From CAVSWN01 sp046728115 (GTDB taxonomy: Bacteria; Acidobacteriota; Vicinamibacteria; Vicinamibacterales; CAVVIG01), in NCBI GenBank assembly GCA_046728115.1, contig JBKPDW010000451.1:1-26553 (forward strand): DNA of 26,553 nt, in the 5' to 3' direction. Numbering within the stretch: position 1 is the stretch's first letter; each line of letters opens with the position of its first letter. The notes beneath the pieces were generated by a model, which was not told where the DNA came from, did no database searches, and saw only the letters and a program-made list of their open reading frames with translations. The translations under genes and the position numbers were made by a program. Shown piece by piece: positions 7,060 to 13,304 of this stretch.

Positions 7060-8615
7060 GACGCCTTTCCGCCTCCAGACGCGACGCCGGCGATGCCAGA
7101 GGTCAGGCCCAACGCGGCGCTCAACACACGTTCCTCGGTGGCGTCCGCCCGATCGAGCTCCGCCTGAATCCGCCCTTGATGCATCACCAAAATGCGATCG
7201 CTCATGCCGAGCAGCTCGGGCAGCTCCGACGAGATCATGACGATTCCGGCGCCGCCCGCCGCAAGGCGATTCATCAGGTGATAGATCTCCACCTTCGACC
7301 CGACGTCGATGCCCCTCGTCGGCTCGTCGAACACGAACACGCGGACCTCGCCGGCGAGCCACTTGCCGAGCACGACTTTCTGCTGATTGCCGCCGCTCAG
7401 GAGACGCACGCTCTGCGTGGGCGTCGCCTTCACCCGCAGCTCGTCTCCGATGGGCTTTGCCAGGTCGCCCTCGCACGTACGCGGCAGGATGCCGAAGCGC
7501 GCCAGGCGCCTGCCGTGCGGGAGCGCGATGTTCCGCGCGACGGTCAGACCTCCGACCAGCCCCTGCGCCTTGCGATCCTCGGGCAAGAGCCCGATCCCCC
7601 GGGCGATCGCATCGGAAGGTCCGCGGAACCTGACCGGCTCGCCGTTCAGGACGATGCGACCAGAATCGTACGGATCGGCGCCGAACAACGCGCGAGCCAG
7701 CTCGGTACGTCCGGCGCCGAGCAGTCCAGCGATCCCGACGACCTCGCCTTCGCGCACCGAGAAGCTGACGTCGGACAGCACGCCCGCGCGCGTGAGGTGC
7801 TCGACGCGCAGCAGCTCGGCGCCGCGCGCGGCTGGCGCCTTCGGGAAGTGTTCGGCGAGATCGCGGTTCGCCATCATGCGCACGAGCTCGCCAACGGTCA
7901 CCTCGCCAATGGCGCAGGTGGCGATGCGGCGTCCATCGCGCAGCACCGTGATGTGATGACCGATGCGGAACACCTCGTCGAGCCGATGCGTGATGTACAC
8001 GATCGCCACCCCGCGTGCCGACAGGCGCTCGATCAGCGCGAAGAGCTGCGTCACCTCGCGGCTCGTCAACGCAGACGTCGGCTCGTCCATCACGACCACG
8101 GAGGTCTCGCTCTCGTCGCTGCCGCCGGGCGACGCTCGGCCGGCCAGCGCCTTCGCAATCTCCACCATCTGCCGCTGCGCCAGGCTCAACCGTGATACGC
8201 GCGCTCGGGGATCCAGCGACAGGCCCAGATCCGCCAGCACGCCCGCTGTCCTTGCATGGAGCTTCGTCCAGTCGACGAGGCCGCCGCCCCACGTGGGCAG
8301 CGCCCCGAGAAAGATGTTCTCGGCCACCGATAGGCGTGGAACGAGGGTCAGTTCCTGGTAGATCACACGGATGCCGAGACGCAGCGCGTCGCGCGGGTCA
8401 TTGATGACGGCGGACTGCCCGCGGATTCGGATCTCCCCGGCGTCCTTCCGGTACGCACCGCTGAGGATCTTCATCAGCGTGGATTTGCCGGCTCCGTTTT
8501 CGCCGAGGAGCATGTGCACGTCGCCTGGGAACAGCGTCAGGTCGACGTTGTCCAGCGCGACCACGCCGGGGAAGCCCTTGCGGATCCCCCGCATTTCCAG
8601 CACCGGTCCGGCCAC
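7056..8615 (-). CDS. Sugar/inositol ABC transporter ATPase with two nucleotide domains (RbsA/IatA-like)
   Basis: This encodes 519 residues from GTG 8615, which directly abuts the kinase stop at 8616. Two fused ABC domains are present, as in RbsA and MglA. Domain 1 has Walker A GENGAGKST (38-46), signature LSLAQRQ (143-149) and Walker B MDEPTSAL (176-183). Domain 2 has a degenerate Walker A, GLLGAGRTE (298-305), an intact signature LSGGNQQ (406-412) and FDEPTRGID (429-437). The degenerate second site is normal for this family. A short hydrophilic insert, about residues 161-172 (SPGGSDESETSV), separates the domain 1 signature from Walker B. It powers the adjacent permease on the cytoplasmic face. 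Confidence 0.9.
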   Translation of the reverse strand: MAGPVLEMRGIRKGFPGVVALDNVDLTLFPGDVHMLLGENGAGKSTLMKILSGAYRKDAGEIRIRGQSAVINDPRDALRLGIRVIYQELTLVPRLSVAENIFLGALPTWGGGLVDWTKLHARTAGVLADLGLSLDPRARVSRLSLAQRQMVEIAKALAGRASPGGSDESETSVVVMDEPTSALTSREVTQLFALIERLSARGVAIVYITHRLDEVFRIGHHITVLRDGRRIATCAIGEVTVGELVRMMANRDLAEHFPKAPAARGAELLRVEHLTRAGVLSDVSFSVREGEVVGIAGLLGAGRTELARALFGADPYDSGRIVLNGEPVRFRGPSDAIARGIGLLPEDRKAQGLVGGLTVARNIALPHGRRLARFGILPRTCEGDLAKPIGDELRVKATPTQSVRLLSGGNQQKVVLGKWLAGEVRVFVFDEPTRGIDVGSKVEIYHLMNRLAAGGAGIVMISSELPELLGMSDRILVMHQGRIQAELDRADATEERVLSAALGLTSGIAGVASGGGKAS

Positions 8616-9560
8616 TCAAGCCCTCACCTGACCCGACGCGAGCAGCGCGGTCACTTCCTCCAGTGCGGGAATGCCTCCGAGTGCCCCGAGCCGCGTGCAG
8701 CTCACGGCGGCGGCCGCGTTGGCGAAGCGGAGGATCTCGGCAGCGCTCGACCCGTTTAACAGCGCGTAGATGAATCCGGCCCGGAACACGTCGCCCGCGC
8801 CGGTCGTATCGAGCGCGTTGACGTGGAAGGCCGGCGCGTAGTGGACCACGTCGCCGTCGAGCGCGAGCGCGCCCCGTTCGCCGAGCGTCACGCACAGCAG
8901 CCCGTCGTGCGTCTGCCGCAGCTTGCGCAGCGCGCGCTCCGGGTCGTTGATGCCGGTAATTTGGGGCGGCACGTGCTCCGCAAAAATCGGGATCGTGACG
9001 GCGTTCATCAGCTCGCCGGTGCGGTCGGTGATGCGATCGATGTCGCTCGTCACCGGCACGCCGGCAGCGCGCGCCATCTGCGCGGCGCGAATCGCGCCGC
9101 CCTGATCCACGTCGTCCACGTGCAGCACTCTGCAGGATGTGATGGAGTCCGCGGGGATCTCGCGCTCGCGCATCAGCAGCTTCTCGTCGCGATCCCACAG
9201 CACGATGCGGTCGCCGGTCGTTTCGTCCACCAGAATGACGGCGAACTGATTCGGCGCGTCGCGGATGATGACGTCGGTCAGATCGATGCCGCGTCGCTCG
9301 AGCTCGCGTCGCACGCGGCGGCCGTTGTCGTCGGTGCCGGTGACGCCCGCGTACTTCGCGCGCAGGCCGAGCTGCGCGCACGCGCACACCGCAGTCGCGG
9401 TCTGCCCGCCGCACAGGATCTCCTGCTTCTCGATTCGCATCTTGGCGAACGAGCCGAACGGCTGCGGATAGCCCGGCAGCAGGTGGACGAAGTCCACCGA
9501 GTTGGCGCCGAGCCCGACGACATCCCAGGTCGCCTCGCGCTGCGGCCATCGGTCACTCAT
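8616..9560 (-). CDS. PfkB-family carbohydrate kinase, substrate unknown (possible inositol or sugar kinase)
   Basis: This encodes 314 residues; the ATG at 9560 overlaps the iolB stop as ATGA. It is a ribokinase/PfkB fold enzyme: VVGLGANSVDFVHLLPG at the N-terminus, CGGQTATAVCACAQLGLRAKYAGVTGTDDNG as PfkB signature 1, and DTTGAGDVFRAGF (251-263) with catalytic base Asp257. It is not the IolC of this locus, because a better IolC match is encoded at 17214-18197 and this protein lacks the IolC marks DLYA.QIG and FYR.N.AD. Possible roles are a myo-inositol kinase like the archaeal PfkB inositol 3-kinase, or ribokinase-like salvage. Its position between iolB and the transporter ties it to the same regulon. 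Confidence 0.85.
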   Translation of the reverse strand: MSDRWPQREATWDVVGLGANSVDFVHLLPGYPQPFGSFAKMRIEKQEILCGGQTATAVCACAQLGLRAKYAGVTGTDDNGRRVRRELERRGIDLTDVIIRDAPNQFAVILVDETTGDRIVLWDRDEKLLMREREIPADSITSCRVLHVDDVDQGGAIRAAQMARAAGVPVTSDIDRITDRTGELMNAVTIPIFAEHVPPQITGINDPERALRKLRQTHDGLLCVTLGERGALALDGDVVHYAPAFHVNALDTTGAGDVFRAGFIYALLNGSSAAEILRFANAAAAVSCTRLGALGGIPALEEVTALLASGQVRA

Positions 9561-10426
9561 GCCAAGACACCCCGAAAACGCGAGGGTCGCGCCACCATCG
9601 GCAGCCGCGGATCTGGCGGCGGCCAGGTCCGCCGGAAGTGTGCATAGCGCGGATCGCCCTGTGCGGCCATCGACCGGCGCTCCCCCGCCAGTACGTTCAG
9701 ATAGTACGCGTCGAAGCCGTATGCCGCCACAAAGGGGTGGTAGCCCTCTCGAACCGGCACCACGTCGCCGTGCGTCACTCGCAGCGTCGCATCCTGGCGC
9801 GCGGTGTACACGCGATGAAATCCATAGCCATCGGGATGCCGAAAGCGGAAGTAGTAGATCTCTTCGAGATCGACCTCGCCCGGCGGATTGTCCGTGTCGT
9901 GTTTATGCGGCGGATAGCTGGACCAGTTGCCGCCTGGCGTGAACACCTCGCACAACATCAAACGCTCGGCTGGAAATCCCGGCGGGAGGATATCCACGAT
10001 CTGCCGCGTGGCGTTGCCGCCCCCGCGAATTTCGAAGCCGCAGTCCTCGGGACGGATGATCCTCGGCAGAAACCGGCGTACAGCAGGTGCGCGGCAGTCG
10101 GCCAGCTCGCTGAGCTCGCTGGCCTGCACTCGCAGCGCCGTCCCGGCCGGGACGTACACCGCGTGCGGGTACGACCCGAACACATCGGCGCGCGGACCGA
10201 TCTGGTGTTCGACGCCATCCCAGCTGACGCGCAGCGCCCCTCGCAACAGCACGATGCAGCGTTCGCGCTTGCGGTCGATCGCGCGCCAGGAGTCGTGGGC
10301 CGCGAGCTGGCGGACGCTGAAGTGAATGCGGTCCCACCCCAGGGCCGCCGGCGTCAGCTGACATGCGACACCGGACCGAGCGGCCGGCACGCGACTCGAT
10401 CGATACAGCCGCTGCTGTGGGCTCAT
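9557..10426 (-). CDS. iolB: 5-deoxy-glucuronate isomerase
   Basis: This encodes 289 residues; the ATG at 10426 overlaps the phosphatase stop as ATGA. IolB converts 5-deoxy-D-glucuronate to 2-deoxy-5-keto-D-gluconate in the cytosol. The bicupin fold and metal site are clear: SSYPPHKHD with His174 and His176, VDLEEIYYFR with Glu189, and GYHPFVAAYGFDAYYLNVLAGERR with His230. The first cupin half carries the usual GALRVSWDG and GSYPHAVYVPAGT stretches. The length is close to the family norm of about 270-300. It is separated from the other degradative genes (iolC, D, E), which lie on the opposite arm; it is grouped instead with phosphatase and transport genes. Confidence 0.93.
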   Translation of the reverse strand: MSPQQRLYRSSRVPAARSGVACQLTPAALGWDRIHFSVRQLAAHDSWRAIDRKRERCIVLLRGALRVSWDGVEHQIGPRADVFGSYPHAVYVPAGTALRVQASELSELADCRAPAVRRFLPRIIRPEDCGFEIRGGGNATRQIVDILPPGFPAERLMLCEVFTPGGNWSSYPPHKHDTDNPPGEVDLEEIYYFRFRHPDGYGFHRVYTARQDATLRVTHGDVVPVREGYHPFVAAYGFDAYYLNVLAGERRSMAAQGDPRYAHFRRTWPPPDPRLPMVARPSRFRGVLA

Positions 10427-12132
10427 CGTCGATCGTCGAACCCGGATTGCGACGATCGCGTGGATGTCGCAGCAGGGTGCGTCAGCGCTTCGGTCAGCAC
10501 GCGGCCGGACGGACGTGACAACGTGACGCCGCAGAGAAACGCCAGCGTCGGAACGATGTCCGTCGGCGCCGCCGGAGACAAATACTCGCCTTTTGCGATC
10601 CCCGACCCCATCAGCAACACCGGCACGTGCGTGTCGTACTGGTATCCGGTTCCATGCGTCGTCGAGCTCGACGACTCGATCCAGTAAGGCTTCCAGGTGA
10701 CCATGATGTCGCCGCTGCGGCCGGCGAAATAACTGAGCGCGCCCTGATGCCCCATCGCGTCGCCAACGAACCGATCCCGCTCGAGATCGTCACGGCTGTA
10801 CCCGCGCCATACCCCCGGGACTCGTGTGAGGTCGCTCAGGAAGGCGGACATCGCAACCGCGTTCGCCTGCAGTTTCTCGTATATGCCCGGTTCCAAGTAC
10901 AGGTAGTTGTGCAAGAACGTGGTGATGTGCTTGCCGGGCCCGACCAATTTCGTCAGCGACTCCTCGGCGATGGCCCGGAGCGTTTCCACGCGCACCCGAC
11001 CGGCATCGAACCCTGCCTCGACCGAACGTTCTGGAACCGGCGCCGCGCCGTGGTCGGCGGAGAGTGCGACCGTGTAGCGTCCTGCGCCCACCAGTCGGTC
11101 GAGACCTGCGAAGAGATCGCCCAGCGTGCGATCGAGTCTGATCAGGATGTCCTGGATCTCAAGGCTGTTCGGTCCGTAGTCGTGACCGACCTTGTCGAGC
11201 GTCGAGAAGCTGATGGCCAACAGGTTGGTACCAGCATGAGTGCCGTATCCGAGCGACTCTGCGACCGCGAGCGCCATCCTGGCCAGGTATTCGTCGGCGA
11301 ACGGACTGCTCTGCCACTGGTCGTAGAACGTCTTGTCTGGAGCGTCGCCGTCGCTCTTCAGCACGTGCGGGAAGGTCGGCGTCATGCCAGCCTTCGCCGG
11401 TTGGAGTCCGATTGGCAGATCCTCGTACATGTACGCGTTTGGCGGCAGCGCCAGATCCCACGTCCGGCCCAGATCCTTCTCCACGGGGTTTCGGCGAATG
11501 AAATCGGCCACTGCGGGCACCGGTTGCGCGTGAAACGCCGTGGATGTAGCCCACGATCCGCCGTCGTCGAACCAGGCGACCGCATCCGGTCTGCGCCCGC
11601 CGAGCGGAACCGCCGATCTCGGCTTCAAGGAAAACGCGATCGCATGCGCCGGTGAACGTTGCGCGCGCAACTCGTCGGCGAGCGTCGGCAGCAAAATGCG
11701 TGCGGCGCTCTCGCCGCCACTCTGCAGCGGTTTCCCGTACGACACCACCTTGAAGCGATCGTCCTCGGTACAGGTAACCTGTTTCCCGGTCGCGCGGTTC
11801 CACCAATTGTTCAGGATGATCCCGTGGAACGCGGGCACTGCACCGGTCGCGATGCTCACATGGCCGGGACACGTGACCGTGTTGAAGTACGGATAGTACG
11901 CCTGGCGAAACCACGCGCCCTCCGTCAGCAGTCGACGCAGGCCGCGCGACCATTGGTGGTGGTACGAGTCGACGTAATCGGCACGAAATTGATCGACCAC
12001 CAGCAGCACGAGCAGCTTCGGCGTGCGCGCGTCGGCAGGCATGCGCTGCGCACGCGCGACCGGACCGTCGACGATGACGCTCGTCGCCAGGGCGAGCGCG
12101 CCGATCATCCTGCAGATCTGTTTAGGCATCAT
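10423..12132 (-). CDS. PafA-type alkaline phosphatase (secreted phosphomonoesterase)
   Basis: This encodes 569 residues from ATG 12132, overlapping the phytase stop as ATGA. It has a signal peptide (ALALATSVIVDGPVARAQ) and is probably periplasmic. The fold is the alkaline phosphatase/NPP superfamily: metal-binding Asp47 (VDQFRADY), nucleophile Thr87 in NTVTCPGHVS, Asp313 and His317 (LDKVGHDYG), Asp360 and His361 (SADHG), and a late THGTGYQYDTHVP. ILNNWW (about 106-111) and KPR (Lys170, Arg172) match the Asn and Lys/Arg phosphate contacts that mark PafA monoesterases rather than NPP diesterases. PafA enzymes are known as low-specificity phosphatases that tolerate phosphate. Next to a phytase it would finish dephosphorylating lower inositol phosphates. 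That role is inferred. Confidence 0.88.
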   Translation of the reverse strand: MMPKQICRMIGALALATSVIVDGPVARAQRMPADARTPKLLVLLVVDQFRADYVDSYHHQWSRGLRRLLTEGAWFRQAYYPYFNTVTCPGHVSIATGAVPAFHGIILNNWWNRATGKQVTCTEDDRFKVVSYGKPLQSGGESAARILLPTLADELRAQRSPAHAIAFSLKPRSAVPLGGRRPDAVAWFDDGGSWATSTAFHAQPVPAVADFIRRNPVEKDLGRTWDLALPPNAYMYEDLPIGLQPAKAGMTPTFPHVLKSDGDAPDKTFYDQWQSSPFADEYLARMALAVAESLGYGTHAGTNLLAISFSTLDKVGHDYGPNSLEIQDILIRLDRTLGDLFAGLDRLVGAGRYTVALSADHGAAPVPERSVEAGFDAGRVRVETLRAIAEESLTKLVGPGKHITTFLHNYLYLEPGIYEKLQANAVAMSAFLSDLTRVPGVWRGYSRDDLERDRFVGDAMGHQGALSYFAGRSGDIMVTWKPYWIESSSSTTHGTGYQYDTHVPVLLMGSGIAKGEYLSPAAPTDIVPTLAFLCGVTLSRPSGRVLTEALTHPAATSTRSSQSGFDDRR

Positions 12133-13304
12133 TGGGTCCCGGTTTCACCGCCGTTGGAGACGAGCGCCGGGTGCGTGACCGCGGCGATGTCGCGCCATCG
12201 GAAGAGGAGAAAATTCTTGCGCGCGCTGTTCATCGCAACCATCATCCCGTCCGGGAACTCAGGTCCGAGCGACGCCGATGTGACGTCCAGGCCATCGGTT
12301 CCGTCGGCGCCGCCAATGAACGACGCGAGCACCGCCGAGTGATCGTGAGGCCGTCCCGGCTCGCCTTCGCGACGATACACGTGAAAGATGCTCTGCCCAG
12401 GCAGCTGATCGACCGACACGATATACCCCTTGCCGGCGGTCAGCGCGTAAATGCCGATGCCCTCTCGATCCTGCTGGTATCCTGTTGTCCCGAACAGCGC
12501 GAGCTCTTGGCTCGCGTTCGGCGCATCGGGATCCGCCGGCCACTTGTGGATGCCAGCGGTTTCGTCTGCATAGTAGACGTACCCCAGATTGTCGTCCACG
12601 GCAACGGCCTCGATCTCTCCAACGCCGCCGAACGTGCCGAAGCGACGAACGAATATCGCTTTCACGCGCCCCGTGCCATCGTCCTCGAGTCGATACTGCC
12701 AGAGATAGTTCTCTTTCGGTCCAGCCTTCGGAGACACGATGGCGAAGATCGCTCCGTCTTTCGGCCGCCGATAGAGCCCGATGCCCATCGGCGCGCCCTG
12801 ATCGCCTGGAGTGCCTTCGAGAATCGGCATGTGCCCCGCCGAGATGTCGCGGAGTCCGCTGCCGTCGGCTGCGATGGCGTACACGCGAAGACGCCGGCCC
12901 AGCCGTTCCGTCAAAACGGCGATGTCGGTCGGTGTCGCGTCGAGGTCGAGGCCGTATTCGACGTCAACGTTGTTCGGACGGTTGGGTCCTTTCAGCAACT
13001 GCCTCAGCGCACCGTCGACGCCGAAGACCGCCAGCGCTCCTTCCGGCGCCGCGACTTTCATCGTCCCGAGCACGAGGCTCTTTGACGCATCGCCGCGATG
13101 GATCCAGATCGCCGGATCGTCCGGATCTCCCGGCAGCGCAGCGGTTCCCCGTACCCGACTGACCGCCGGCAGCGACGAGCCAGGTGCCGCGACATCCCTG
13201 CGAGGCGGCTCGCCGCAGCCACACGCCCAGAGCGCAATGGCTGCGGAAATGCCCGTGCGAGTCGCTCGACTCAGAACTCCACCTTGATGCCGAATTCCGT
13301 CCAC
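12129..13304 (-). CDS. Beta-propeller phytase (3-phytase), probable lipoprotein
   Basis: This encodes 391 residues if started at GTG 13304, which overlaps the receptor gene by 34 bases; the exact start is uncertain. The N-terminus has arginines, a hydrophobic run (GISAAIALWA) and Cys28/Cys30 as possible lipidation sites. The mature part is a beta-propeller phytase, a calcium-dependent enzyme releasing phosphate from Ca-phytate. Diagnostic blocks appear in order: DPDDPAIWIH (60-69), NNVDVEYG (111-118), GEIEAVAVDD (229-238), YYADE (244-248), DREGIGIY (279-286) and DGLDVTS (337-343). Length and block order match family norms. It lies between a TonB receptor and a PafA phosphatase. These blocks separate it from histidine-acid and cysteine phytases. 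Confidence 0.93.
   Translation of the reverse strand: MDGIRHQGGVLSRATRTGISAAIALWACGCGEPPRRDVAAPGSSLPAVSRVRGTAALPGDPDDPAIWIHRGDASKSLVLGTMKVAAPEGALAVFGVDGALRQLLKGPNRPNNVDVEYGLDLDATPTDIAVLTERLGRRLRVYAIAADGSGLRDISAGHMPILEGTPGDQGAPMGIGLYRRPKDGAIFAIVSPKAGPKENYLWQYRLEDDGTGRVKAIFVRRFGTFGGVGEIEAVAVDDNLGYVYYADETAGIHKWPADPDAPNASQELALFGTTGYQQDREGIGIYALTAGKGYIVSVDQLPGQSIFHVYRREGEPGRPHDHSAVLASFIGGADGTDGLDVTSASLGPEFPDGMMVAMNSARKNFLLFRWRDIAAVTHPALVSNGGETGTQ

Noticed and set aside
7060..8292. Upstream extension of the permease frame to 740 codons, as an ATPase-permease fusion
   Set aside because: The extra 411 codons are low-complexity Arg/Gly/Ala shadow sequence of the ATPase gene. A GTG at 7059 in a GTGA overlap gives the normal permease length.
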